34,961 nucleotides of DNA. Origin: Flavobacterium sp. (GTDB lineage: Bacteria; Bacteroidota; Bacteroidia; Flavobacteriales; Flavobacteriaceae). Below are positions 1 to 8,262 of the stretch, in pieces. Below the pieces are notes generated by a model. It was not told the DNA's origin and ran no database searches. It saw nothing but the letters and a program-made list of their open reading frames with translations. Each line of letters opens with the position of its first letter. Position 1 is the stretch's first letter. The stretch is taken from contig JASLGC010000236.1 of assembly GCA_030150335.1 (NCBI GenBank), positions 1 through 34,961 of the forward strand. The letters are read 5' to 3'. The position numbers and the translations under genes were made by a program.

Positions 1-938
1 GGGAAAGCTAAGAACTTACCTGGTTCAACTGTGATATCTTCAGGAGTTTCAGGGTCAACAGGACCAGAAGCACCTTCAAAAGGATCTTGATTTAAGTCTA
101 AATCTTCCCAGAATCTTGGTACGAATTGGTAAACCAAATTAGCACCAGTACCAAATTTAGTCATAACCCCAGTCATTGTACCACTATTGTTAGGAATAGT
201 TTTACCAGCGAAGTCACTTGATTGCTCAACAACTCTGAAAACTACTTGTGCAGCTGGATTACCATCTTTTCCTTCAATTTCATTTAAAGTAGCATTACCT
301 GGAGCTGGTCTATCTTTTGACCAGAATACTTTACCTCTAACATTAGCAGTAAACTGTACGTCAGTTAAAGTAACTAACTTACCAATGTTTGCATCAGTAG
401 CAGCTTCTTTCAAAGTTAATTTAGTAGCGAAATTTTTAGTTACCTCTTCAGGAGAAATTCTATTACATCCTTTAACAATGAATTTTTTATAAGTAGGATC
501 TGCTAAGTAAGAAATAAAATTCTTGCTAGGATCTATATCCTTTGCACCAATAGCTAAAATACCATTGTTTTGTTGTACGTGAACATCTTTCAGTTTAATG
601 AAGATTTGAGAACCTAACTCATATCTTGCATAAGAACCTTTTATGTCAGCTTTAAATACTCCAGAGAATTTATTATCATCAGATACAAAGTAAATTTCAC
701 GATAAAAGTTTCCTCCTTTATCACTTGAAATTACCGTACCAGAGATAATGTGATCTTCACTATACTGTTTTAATTGAGTATCTGTCAAAGAATATATTTC
801 GCCAATTTCTTTATTAGCTGCAATATCTTTGTTTTCACATTCTACAGACGGAACTGAGAAGTCATCGTTTTTAGCACATCCCGTAAGGATAAGACCAGCA
901 AACGAAAAATATAATAATGATTTAAATATTGTTTTCAT
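1..938 (-). CDS. DUF5689-type surface lipoprotein, C-terminus cut by window edge
   Basis: The reading frame opens at an ATG at 938 and stays open to base 1, so about 312 residues are visible and the C-terminus is missing. The N-terminus is a lipoprotein signal: a hydrophobic stretch ending in LTGC, with the lipidated Cys at residue 21. The next part, with a GTVISSD motif and a later repeat of the same OB-like pattern (LVTLTDVQF), resembles DUF5689 proteins of Flavobacteriia. I recognise this by resemblance and have not run a search. The visible end is Pro/Glu-rich and looks like a linker, so another domain may lie outside the window. The gene starts 13 bp after the TonB receptor stop and is probably cotranscribed with it. 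A role as the surface partner of the receptor is inferred; the ligand is unknown. Confidence 0.75.
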   Translation of the reverse strand, partial: MKTIFKSLLYFSFAGLILTGCAKNDDFSVPSVECENKDIAANKEIGEIYSLTDTQLKQYSEDHIISGTVISSDKGGNFYREIYFVSDDNKFSGVFKADIKGSYARYELGSQIFIKLKDVHVQQNNGILAIGAKDIDPSKNFISYLADPTYKKFIVKGCNRISPEEVTKNFATKLTLKEAATDANIGKLVTLTDVQFTANVRGKVFWSKDRPAPGNATLNEIEGKDGNPAAQVVFRVVEQSSDFAGKTIPNNSGTMTGVMTKFGTGANLVYQFVPRFWEDLDLNQDPFEGASGPVDPETPEDITVEPGKFLAF

Positions 939-951
939 AATCTTTTTCTAA

Positions 952-3765
952 TTAGAAGTTGTAATAAACGTTTACAAAGAAATTACGTCCGTAACCGAAG
1001 AAATATTTGTTAGCAAAAGTGTTTACTCCACTTTGGTTATTTAAGATTTCTTGTCTGTAGTTACCGTTTCTTGCTTGTTCAAATCCACCTGTTTTGTAGT
1101 GTTTATTGAATACGTTGTTGATACTTGCAAACATACCAATGATGTTTCTGTTTGGCAATCTCCAAGATTTACCTCCAGTAATATTAACTAAAGTGAAATC
1201 GTTTAATTTCTCTTGTTTCAATACAGAACGCAATTTATCTTCTGTAACATTTGGTAAAGGCATACCTGGGTTTTCCGGGTCCATTACGAAGTTATCAGTT
1301 CTACGTAAAGCAGATACATTAGTATAAGCGTTATCTAAGTAGTTGATATTAGCTCCAATCCACCAGTAACTTGGGTCTCTATACTCTAAACCTAAAGATA
1401 AAGCAGTCTGAGGACCGTTACCGTTTTTCACGTTTTTCAAGTAAGATTTACCATAGTCAAAAGTTTGAGCTACGTTATCAGAGTTCAAACGGATAGTAGG
1501 ATCATTAGTGTAGAATGACTGACCAATAGCAGCTGCAGCAGTTGCTTTTAAAGTTTGAGTCAATTGGTATTCAGCACCAATTTCTAAACCTAAGTTACGT
1601 TTATTTACACCAGTTAAGATTTCAGAAACGAAAGCACCTCCAGATTGTGTAAGGTATTCTCCATTTGCATCCATAATACCAGCTCCATCAGCATAGTAGA
1701 AGTTAATTTGCGTACTATTTTTGATTTCAGATAAGTAACCAGAAAGCTTAGCTTTTAATTTTGGAGTTCTCACGATGTAACTACCATCAATACTGAAGAT
1801 ATCTTCATTTGTAAGATCTTTAGTTACAAGGTTGTTAATTCTCGCGTTAGCATAAGTATTTCTTACAGTAGGCGCTTGGTTATAGTAAGCAACATTCATA
1901 TTTAAAGCGTGACGCCCTGTAATATGGTAAGTAGCTCCTCCTTTAAAACCGAAGTTATTAAAATCTATAGCACCGCTTTTTCCGTAAGAGTTGTTAGGGT
2001 AGATACCATTTTGGTAATTACCTTCTCTTTCATAACGAGTATATCCGATGTTTTGTCCTAAGTAGAAATCTACTTTATCAAAGTCAAATGTAAATTGAGT
2101 AAATACATTCACTACATCAGCATAGATATCATAGTTGTAACCAAACTTATCGTTTTTCCCAATCAATCTATCAGGATTATTAAGGTCACTATGTTGGTTA
2201 TCTCCTTTTTGGTAGTTGTCAATATCAAGATATTTATCACCACCTAATAAGTCAGTTGCTTTTTTGAAGTTAGAAGATTTTAATCTTCTGTAGTTAATAC
2301 CAGCATCAAAAGTCATGTTGTCAGTCAACTGAGATTTGAAACTTGTATTAAAGTTAAACGTTTTGTCTTCTTGTCTATCCTCATATAAAAGTATTTTACT
2401 TCTTCTAAAAGGATTTCCATTTTCGTCTAACTTAATGTTTTCTTGGTTTGCAGCATAAATCCAGTTCCAATCCACTTGTCCATCAGCTCTAAATGCAGCC
2501 GCTTTTTCGTCAGCAATATCATACAAAGGATTCCATTGCATCGTATTTCTATCACTGTTGTTCAATGCGTAGCTTGGCATATTTCTGTAGTAAGTAGGAT
2601 CTGGGTTTAAGTTGTCTTGGTATCCAAAACGGCTATTTGCTATATGTCCAAATTGGTAAGCAGCAGTAGTCGTTAAAGTATTTTTGTCGTCAATCTTCCA
2701 GTAGTGAGTTAACATAAAGATAGGCTCTTCTACGTCTTTGTAACGAGAATTTCTCTTATCTCCATTTTGGTACCCCCAGTAAGAGTTGTATTTGTAGTCT
2801 TTTAAAGCCACTTGCTCATCAGTCAAAGGAGAGTTTTTACCTCTTTTGTTTTTAGCATAGATAGCAGAGAAGTTTAAACTATGATTGTCGTTGAATTTTT
2901 TCTCAACAGCAGCAAATAAAGATAATGCATCATAGTTAGTACCATCTACAAAACCTTCTTTCGCTCCACGATAAGTAGCAGAAAGAACATAAGCCCATCC
3001 GTTTTTATCCATTCCAGAAGAATAAGTAGCGTAAGGTCTCCAATTGTAGTTAGTATTTGATCCTGAGAATCCCGCTTTAGCTCCTTTTCTAATGTGAGAA
3101 GCTCTTGTAGAGATTGCTTGTGTACCTAAGATACCACCGAAAGTATCATCAGCAGGAGTAGTACTCGCTGAGAAAACTTGATTTCGAGTAACATCATTAA
3201 GACCACCCCAGTTTCCAAATTGTGGACGTCCGTCGTAGATCTTGTTCATTACAACTCCATTGATCAACGTTTTTCCATATTCATTGTCTAAACCACGAAG
3301 TCTAAAAAATGCCGATCCCCAATTATAAGCAGCTGCTTGTTGGAAAGGATCTTTCGTAGCTTGCAATAAACCAGAAGAAGTATCTGATCCAGAGTTGTCA
3401 TCACCTAGGTCGTTTTCATTCAAAGTGATTAAACCCATTTGTGCCGTAGAAGCTAAATCTTCATCAAGGTAGATAGTTCCTAAATCGATGTCTTGCGACC
3501 CGATAGTAACTGGAAATCTTTGTGTCATGTAACCTACATAAGTTACCACAACTTGGTGATCACCAGTTTTAACATCTTCCAGGACAAAGATTCCTTCATT
3601 GTTTGTTAAAGTGGAAATGTTAGTTCCGTCAATTCTTGCTAACACCGCGTTAATTGGTGTTTGAGATTTAGCGTCAACTACTTTCCCTTTAATTTCCTGA
3701 ACTCCTTGTGCGAAGGTAATAACTGCCTGCAGCACAAAGAACAAACTAAATAAAAGTTTCTTCAT
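952..3765 (-). CDS. TonB-dependent outer-membrane receptor with carboxypeptidase-like N-terminal domain
   Basis: This 937-residue protein has a Sec signal peptide (about residues 1-20, ending TFAQ). A CarboxypepD_reg-like beta-sandwich follows at about 23-100, then a plug domain at about 125-225, then a long aromatic-rich beta-barrel that ends in a terminal Phe, as expected of BAM substrates. TonB-dependent receptors import large or scarce ligands across the outer membrane using TonB/ExbBD energy. The gene leads a leftward operon with the DUF5689 lipoprotein. It is not a canonical SusC/SusD pair because no SusD-like protein is visible. A secreted phosphodiesterase-fold enzyme is divergently transcribed next door, so a phosphorus- or nucleic-acid-related ligand is possible, but that is inference. 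A consensus -7 element lies at 3823-3830. Confidence 0.93.
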   Translation of the reverse strand: MKKLLFSLFFVLQAVITFAQGVQEIKGKVVDAKSQTPINAVLARIDGTNISTLTNNEGIFVLEDVKTGDHQVVVTYVGYMTQRFPVTIGSQDIDLGTIYLDEDLASTAQMGLITLNENDLGDDNSGSDTSSGLLQATKDPFQQAAAYNWGSAFFRLRGLDNEYGKTLINGVVMNKIYDGRPQFGNWGGLNDVTRNQVFSASTTPADDTFGGILGTQAISTRASHIRKGAKAGFSGSNTNYNWRPYATYSSGMDKNGWAYVLSATYRGAKEGFVDGTNYDALSLFAAVEKKFNDNHSLNFSAIYAKNKRGKNSPLTDEQVALKDYKYNSYWGYQNGDKRNSRYKDVEEPIFMLTHYWKIDDKNTLTTTAAYQFGHIANSRFGYQDNLNPDPTYYRNMPSYALNNSDRNTMQWNPLYDIADEKAAAFRADGQVDWNWIYAANQENIKLDENGNPFRRSKILLYEDRQEDKTFNFNTSFKSQLTDNMTFDAGINYRRLKSSNFKKATDLLGGDKYLDIDNYQKGDNQHSDLNNPDRLIGKNDKFGYNYDIYADVVNVFTQFTFDFDKVDFYLGQNIGYTRYEREGNYQNGIYPNNSYGKSGAIDFNNFGFKGGATYHITGRHALNMNVAYYNQAPTVRNTYANARINNLVTKDLTNEDIFSIDGSYIVRTPKLKAKLSGYLSEIKNSTQINFYYADGAGIMDANGEYLTQSGGAFVSEILTGVNKRNLGLEIGAEYQLTQTLKATAAAAIGQSFYTNDPTIRLNSDNVAQTFDYGKSYLKNVKNGNGPQTALSLGLEYRDPSYWWIGANINYLDNAYTNVSALRRTDNFVMDPENPGMPLPNVTEDKLRSVLKQEKLNDFTLVNITGGKSWRLPNRNIIGMFASINNVFNKHYKTGGFEQARNGNYRQEILNNQSGVNTFANKYFFGYGRNFFVNVYYNF

Positions 3766-3822
3766 AAATTAAAAATGATTAAAGTGCTATGTTAAAAAAA
3801 AGCTAATCGCTTATTTCTTTCA

Positions 3823-3830
3823 CAAAGGTA
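3823..3830 (-). promoter_or_regulatory. -7 promoter element for the TonB receptor operon
   Basis: The minus strand reads TACCTTTG, an exact match to the Bacteroidota TAnnTTTG consensus. It lies about 58 bp before the receptor ATG. I do not see a clear -33 TTTG at the usual distance. Confidence 0.55.
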
Positions 3831-3851
3831 TGTTTTTAAAGTAATATTAAC

Positions 3852-3859
3852 TACTTTTG
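3852..3859 (+). promoter_or_regulatory. -7 promoter element for the secreted endonuclease-like gene
   Basis: TACTTTTG matches TAnnTTTG exactly, 42 bp before the chosen ATG at 3902. It lies 21 bp from the opposing -7 element of the TonB operon, so the two promoters are back to back and could share a regulator. This placement argues against starting the downstream gene at the TTG at 3857, which overlaps the element. Confidence 0.55.
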
Positions 3860-3901
3860 TTACAAGAAATAAGCAGTACTTTACTTAAACTTAATACGGT
3901 C

Positions 3902-4966
3902 ATGAATATAAAACTTCACAACCTATTTTTATTCTTAGTATTCTTTGGATTAGCGGTTCAAGGACAAGAAAAAAAATATGAAATTCAAACAATCGCATTT
4001 TATAACTGCGAAAACTTATTTGACACAATCAGAGATCCTAAAATCTATGATGAAGAATGGACTCCAACAGGAGATCAAGCGTGGACTTCTAAAAAATACC
4101 AACAGAAAATCAGCAATTTAGGTCGTGTTATGTCTCAAATTGGGACAGATGAAAACGCTAAAATGCCGGCTATCATTGGTGTTGCCGAGGTTGAAAACAG
4201 AGCAGTATTAGAAGACTTAGTAAAAGATCCTCAAATGCTTCCTGGAGACTATGGTATAGAGCACTTCGATTCACCAGATAGACGTGGTATTGACGTGGGG
4301 TTATTATACTCTAAAAAACACTTTAAACCTACGAGCTCTACAGCGCATCCTTTGTATATCTATGACATGAAAAAAGTAAATAGAGAAACAGGAGAATTAG
4401 GAGCAAGAATCTATACTCGTGATCAATTATTAGTTAGTGGATTGTTAGACGGAGAAGAAGTACACTTCATCGTTAATCACTGGCCATCAAGAGTAGGTGG
4501 TGAAAAGAGAAGTAGCCCATTACGTGAGGCTGCAGCTGCTTTAAATAAGAAAATTATTGACTCTTTATATGCTGTAAATCCAAATGCTAAAGTTATTACA
4601 ATGGGAGATATGAATGATGGACCATATAATAACAGTATGAAAAAGGTGCTTAAAACAGAGGCGAATAAAAAAGATGTAAAGAAGGGTGGGTTATTTAATC
4701 CAATGGAGAAAATGGCCAAAGATGGTTTAGGTACGTTAGCATATAGAGATGCTTGGGATATTTTTGACCAAATGATTTTGACAGAACCATATTTAAATGA
4801 TAATTATGATTCTTGGAGTTTCTGGAAAGCTCGAATTTATAAAAAGCCATTTATGGTTCAACCTACTGGGCAATACAAAGGATATCCTTTGAGAAACACA
4901 AATGGTGTTCCTGGATTCAGTGATCACTTCCCAGTATACATTTATTTGATTAGAGAGGCTAAGTAA
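3902..4966 (+). CDS. Secreted endonuclease/exonuclease/phosphatase family protein
   Basis: The product is 354 residues from the ATG at 3902. I prefer this start because it opens directly into a signal peptide (about residues 1-21); a TTG at 3857 would add 15 residues and overlap the -7 element. The EEP (DNase I-like) metal-dependent phosphodiesterase fold is shown by NCEN (35-38), the acidic AEVEN motif (Glu96, Glu98), VNHWPSR (His193), GDMND (Asp236, Asn238) and the C-terminal SDH motif (340-342). Members cut nucleic-acid or other phosphodiester or phosphomonoester bonds. The substrate here is not evident. The export signal places it in the periplasm or outside the cell. It is divergent from the TonB receptor and DUF5689 operon, with which it may cooperate. 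Confidence 0.9.
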   Translation: MNIKLHNLFLFLVFFGLAVQGQEKKYEIQTIAFYNCENLFDTIRDPKIYDEEWTPTGDQAWTSKKYQQKISNLGRVMSQIGTDENAKMPAIIGVAEVENRAVLEDLVKDPQMLPGDYGIEHFDSPDRRGIDVGLLYSKKHFKPTSSTAHPLYIYDMKKVNRETGELGARIYTRDQLLVSGLLDGEEVHFIVNHWPSRVGGEKRSSPLREAAAALNKKIIDSLYAVNPNAKVITMGDMNDGPYNNSMKKVLKTEANKKDVKKGGLFNPMEKMAKDGLGTLAYRDAWDIFDQMILTEPYLNDNYDSWSFWKARIYKKPFMVQPTGQYKGYPLRNTNGVPGFSDHFPVYIYLIREAK

Positions 4967-4982
4967 TAGCTTAGAAAATGAT

Positions 4983-5025
4983 AAAAAGAAGGCCATTCCT
5001 ACATCTGTGGGAATGGCCTTTTTGC
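4983..5025. terminator. Bidirectional terminator between the endonuclease-like gene and mtnN
   Basis: Arms 4989-4999 and 5010-5020 form an 11-bp GC-rich stem (core GGCCATTCC). There is an A-run on the left and a T-run on the right, so it can act on both converging genes. Confidence 0.85.
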
Positions 5026-5027
5026 TT

Positions 5028-5786
5028 TTATGCAAACATCTTATTGATGATTTCTCTTCCGTAAACAAGAGATATTTTCTCTACAAAGGACTGAAAACTA
5101 AAGCTTGCTTCTTGATTAGCATTGTCTGATATCGTTCTTATTACGATAAAAGGGATGTCAAATTCATAGCAAACTTGTGCTACTGCAGCTCCTTCCATTT
5201 CTACACATAGCACTTGTGGAAGTTGTTGTTGTAAGTTTTCTTTCTGAGCATTAGTAGAAAAGAACTGATCGCCACTCGCAATAGTTCCTAAATGCACTTT
5301 AGGTTGTGTAATTTCAAAAGGAGAAAGGTCTTCTTTTGAAATCACTTTATGTAAGTTTTCAACGTCAAGTATCGTGTTTACATGATTTTTTGTGGTTTCA
5401 GACCACTCTTTATCTGTGTCGAAATATGTTTTTCCAAGTAAAGGTATCTCAAATTTCGGACGTAAAGGAGAGGCATCCATATCGTATTGTAAAAGATTTG
5501 TAGCAATAACAACGTCTCCTACTTTTACATCAGGGTGAATTCCTCCCGCTACACCAATAAAGGCTATCTTTGAAACTTTAAATTCCAATAAAAGTGTTGC
5601 TACTGTTGCAGCAGCAGCTACTTTTCCAATTCTGGAATACACGACAACTACTTTTTGTTGGCCAAGTTTACCTTCGTAATATGTACGGTTTCCAATAGTG
5701 TGGATTGTGCTGTTTATAAGTTGATTAATGATACCATTTACCTCCTGAGGTATCGCTCCTAATATTCCAATTGTATCAGTTGACAT
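5028..5786 (-). CDS. mtnN: 5'-methylthioadenosine/S-adenosylhomocysteine nucleosidase
   Basis: The 252-residue protein matches the length and pattern of bacterial MTAN, a nucleoside phosphorylase-fold enzyme. It cleaves adenine from 5'-methylthioadenosine and S-adenosylhomocysteine in methionine salvage and methyl-cycle detoxification. Visible landmarks are the N-terminal GILGAIPQE (Glu15, equivalent to the E. coli catalytic Glu12), SRIGKV near 51, GVAGG near 78-82, the ribose-binding VEMEG (195-199) and ISDNA with the catalytic Asp221. There is no signal peptide, so it is cytoplasmic. It is a single gene with its own -7 element at 5804-5811, and it ends at the shared terminator. It is somewhat longer than the E. 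coli enzyme through an insert near residues 105-160. Assignment is confident. Confidence 0.93.
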   Translation of the reverse strand: MSTDTIGILGAIPQEVNGIINQLINSTIHTIGNRTYYEGKLGQQKVVVVYSRIGKVAAAATVATLLLEFKVSKIAFIGVAGGIHPDVKVGDVVIATNLLQYDMDASPLRPKFEIPLLGKTYFDTDKEWSETTKNHVNTILDVENLHKVISKEDLSPFEITQPKVHLGTIASGDQFFSTNAQKENLQQQLPQVLCVEMEGAAVAQVCYEFDIPFIVIRTISDNANQEASFSFQSFVEKISLVYGREIINKMFA

Positions 5787-5803
5787 ATACTAAATTTAAC
5801 TGC

Positions 5804-5811
5804 CAAATGTA
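5804..5811 (-). promoter_or_regulatory. -7 promoter element for mtnN
   Basis: The minus strand reads TACATTTG, an exact TAnnTTTG match, 17 bp before the mtnN ATG. This predicts a very short 5' leader. The -33 element is not clear. Confidence 0.5.
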
Positions 5812-6161
5812 CAAAAAACAAAAGTGTATAATAAATAATTGTATGATTTTCAGATAGTTTTACAAAGGGGTGTATTTGTTAAAAAATTATTGTATTACCA
5901 ATAATGTTAAGCGTGTTGTTTTAATTTTTATAATATTTTATCAAATAAAATTTTAAGGGAAATTCTGTTTTCGAATGAATGAAATAGAATTTTTGAGTTT
6001 AATGAATATTTAAGGAGAATATTTTGCTCTTAAGTTAAATTAGTAGTGGATATTGTGAATTATTTCAGCCCTTTTCTTCTCATAATCCATTATCTTATTT
6101 TTATTTAGTGTCATGTTTTAAGTTCTGAAATAAAGTAATAGGATCAGAATCTCACTATAGT

Positions 6162-6180
6162 TTCGAGAGAAGTTCGAGAG
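6162..6180. repeat. Two direct repeats of TTCGAGAG with 11-bp period
   Basis: TTCGAGAG occurs at 6162-6169 and again at 6173-6180, exactly 11 bp apart, in otherwise very AT-rich DNA. The spacing is close to one helical turn. Confidence 0.6.
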
Positions 6181-6318
6181 GTGAAAATGACCAAAACTAT
6201 TGCCGTTTTAATAGTTGTATAAATAGAATAATCAATAATAAGCTTAGAGGTATTGCAAACATAGTTTAAGTGTTTATATATTCTATCTACAATCTTTGTA
6301 TAGCGAATCTATAGTTTT

Positions 6319-6368
6319 TATACATCTATTATACAAGCACTATACATACACTATACATAGAGTATACA
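6319..6368. repeat. Array of five TATACA direct repeats with exact 11-bp period
   Basis: TATACA starts at 6319, 6330, 6341, 6352 and 6363. Every interval is 11 bp, while the five bases between copies differ, so the hexamer and its phase appear conserved rather than a long satellite unit. This is the layout expected for a regulator binding one face of the helix. Its role is unknown. Confidence 0.75.
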
Positions 6369-6697
6369 ATCAAGAAACATGAGAATGAGGTAAAATCTTG
6401 AAGTGATTTGGTATTATATTTCAAACTTATTTTTTGATTGAGCACATTAGTGTCGTTAAAAGTTTTTTATTTACTATCTGAAGTCAGAGCTAATTATAAT
6501 CTGCGTATTTATAAATTTTACAATTTCTAAAACTTTAAAAAGGAGATGAAGACTGTATAAAATCTATTTTTTGAAATTATTTTGAAGTTGATTAAAAACT
6601 GCGATTTTCTTAGTTTGGAGGGTATTTAAATAAAGAAAAATTGGTAATAAGTTGGAATAGTAATCGTTTGTATTATTGAAAGTTATAATATCAGTTA

Positions 6698-6722
6698 GTG
6701 ATAAGGTAAAGGTGATAAGGTA
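6698..6722. repeat. Two direct repeats of GTGATAAGGTA with 14-bp period
   Basis: The identical 11-mer GTGATAAGGTA is at 6698-6708 and 6712-6722. It ends about 100 bp before the first gene of the ricT-like/gldH/PBP operon, and about 38 bp before a near-consensus -7 element (TATCTTTA, 6761-6768). It is a candidate operator. Confidence 0.5.
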
Positions 6723-6790
6723 GTAGAATAAAAAATTCTAAAAGGAACTTGTAAAAATAGTATCTTTACAGCGAGTAAATTTAAAATAAT

Positions 6791-6804
6791 TCCCTATTTA
6801 GGGA
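6791..6804. promoter_or_regulatory. Perfect TCCCTA/TAGGGA inverted repeat in the leader of the ricT-like operon
   Basis: TCCCTA and TAGGGA are separated by two T residues, and the element ends 21 bp before the ATG at 6826. It would lie just downstream of a start site set by the weak -7 element at 6761-6768, so it could be an operator or a leader hairpin. Confidence 0.35.
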
Positions 6805-6825
6805 TCAATATATAAAAAAAAGTAG

Positions 6826-8262
6826 ATGGCTTGTACAAATTGTTCAACAGGAAAAGATAGTAATGGGACACCGAGAGGATGTCAAAGTAAAGGAACGTGC
6901 GGAACAGACAGCTGTAATAAATTAGCAGTATTTGATTGGTTGTCCAATATGGTTTACCCTAATGGCACTGAGATTTATGATATAGTTGAAGTTCGATTTA
7001 AGAACGGAAGAAAGGATTTTTATCGTTACCCAAAGGAATTAACTGTAAGCATCGGAGACGTTGTAGCAACAGAATCTTCACCAGGGCATGATATTGGTAT
7101 CGTTTCTTTAGCAGGGGAACTTGTAAAAGTTCAAATGAAGAAAAAGAAAGCTGATCCGAATGGAGAAGTTTTAAAAATATATAGAAAAGCAACTCAGAAA
7201 GATCTTGATATTTGGCAAGAAGCAAGAGAAAGAGAAGAGAAGGTAAAAGTTCGCGCTCGTGAAATGGCTATTGGTTTAAATTTAGAGATGAAAATTTCTG
7301 ATGTTGAGTTTCAAGGAGATGCTTCTAAAGCAACTTTCTATTATACAGCAAGTGAGCGTGTTGACTTTAGACAGTTAATTAAAGATTTTGCTCGTGAATT
7401 CAGCATTCGTATTGAGATGAAGCAAGTTGGTTTCAGACAAGAAGCAGCGCGTTTAGGTGGAGTTGGATCATGTGGGAGAGAATTGTGTTGTTCTACTTGG
7501 TTGACTGATTTCAGAAGTGTGAATACATCTGCAGCTCGTTACCAACAATTATCGTTGAATCCTCAAAAACTTGCAGGGCAATGTGGTAAATTAAAATGTT
7601 GTTTGAACTTTGAGTTAGATACTTATTTGGAAGCATTGAAAGATATGCCGGATTCAGATACGAAGTTAATGACTGTAAAAGGGTTAGCTATTTGTCAGAA
7701 AATAGATATCTTCAAAGGACAAATGTGGTTTGCTTATATTAATAACTCTGCTAACTGGTATGTATTGAGTACAGAGCATGTTAAGGAGATATTAGCATTG
7801 AACAAACGCGATGAAAAAGGGTTAGATTTAGAAAGCTATATGAGTGAAATTGAAGTTGAAGTAACTGATTTCGAAGTAGCAGCAGAGCATGATAGTGTAA
7901 CGCGTTTTGATCAACCGAAAAGAAAGAAAAAACCTACGCGTAATAAAAAGCCGAAAGGGCAAGAAGATGCTAAAGGACCTAAAAAAGAAGGTGCTGTAGA
8001 AACAAAGGAAAGACCTGTAAGAAACAGTGAAAAGGATGGTAAAAATCCTAAGCAACAACAACGCCCTCGTATAAAAAACAAACCAGAGCGTACAAATAAA
8101 GATAAGCCAAAGGATGCTTCTAATCAGCCTGCAGCCAAAGAATCAACAGAGTCTTCAAATGCAAATAAGGAAGGAAGAGCACCAAGAGTAAATCGTCCAA
8201 ATAGAAATAAAAAACCGAGAAATAATAATTCTTCAAGTAATAATTCAAATGCTGAAAATTAG
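6826..8262 (+). CDS. PSP1 domain protein (RicT/YaaT-like)
   Basis: The 478-residue cytoplasmic protein contains a PSP1-type domain at about residues 50-260. It has the characteristic paired cysteines in SCGRELCC (Cys216, 221, 222) and QCGKLKCC (Cys253, 258, 259). The N-terminus carries five more cysteines (3, 6, 19, 25, 30). In Bacillus, RicT works with RicA and RicF in an Fe-S-containing complex that affects RNA processing. Whether the flavobacterial homologue does this is not known to me. From about residue 365 the protein becomes a low-complexity tail rich in Lys, Arg, Pro and Asn, typical of a disordered RNA-binding tail and absent from the Bacillus protein as I know it. The stop overlaps the gldH start by 14 bp, indicating translational coupling. 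Confidence 0.88.
   Translation: MACTNCSTGKDSNGTPRGCQSKGTCGTDSCNKLAVFDWLSNMVYPNGTEIYDIVEVRFKNGRKDFYRYPKELTVSIGDVVATESSPGHDIGIVSLAGELVKVQMKKKKADPNGEVLKIYRKATQKDLDIWQEAREREEKVKVRAREMAIGLNLEMKISDVEFQGDASKATFYYTASERVDFRQLIKDFAREFSIRIEMKQVGFRQEAARLGGVGSCGRELCCSTWLTDFRSVNTSAARYQQLSLNPQKLAGQCGKLKCCLNFELDTYLEALKDMPDSDTKLMTVKGLAICQKIDIFKGQMWFAYINNSANWYVLSTEHVKEILALNKRDEKGLDLESYMSEIEVEVTDFEVAAEHDSVTRFDQPKRKKKPTRNKKPKGQEDAKGPKKEGAVETKERPVRNSEKDGKNPKQQQRPRIKNKPERTNKDKPKDASNQPAAKESTESSNANKEGRAPRVNRPNRNKKPRNNNSSSNNSNAEN

Larger units (their letters stand above)
5787..6825. other. 1-kb AT-rich intergenic region with ordered repeats, no gene recognised
   Basis: I find no convincing coding frame, tRNA or GC-rich structured RNA on either strand. 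The region contains short ordered repeats, listed separately: a pair of TTCGAGAG 11 bp apart, five TATACA 11 bp apart, a pair of 11-mers 14 bp apart and a small palindrome. There is also an inverted repeat with 7-bp arms (ATTATTG at 5886-5892 and CAATAAT at 5899-5905). Its length is unusual in a window where most gaps are under 300 bp. Confidence 0.6.

Noticed and set aside
187..492. Plus-strand open frame of about 100 codons inside the DUF5689 gene
   Set aside because: It lies opposite a well-supported lipoprotein frame, has no recognisable domain and is best explained as a shadow of the real gene.
4477..5068. Minus-strand open frames of 80-91 codons under the end of the endonuclease-like gene and the terminator
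   Set aside because: They overlap EEP catalytic motifs on the other strand, and one would run through the bidirectional terminator. They have no start context or domain.
6299..6370. TATACA array as an array of promoters or a CRISPR
   Set aside because: The copies are far too short and close for CRISPR repeats and spacers, and Bacteroidota promoters use TAnnTTTG rather than TATA-type -10 elements, so I treat it as a phased binding array.
7828..8061. Minus-strand hydrophobic frame opposite the tail of the RicT-like gene
   Set aside because: The Phe/Leu/Arg-rich product is the antisense of a Lys/Arg-rich low-complexity tail and has no independent support.
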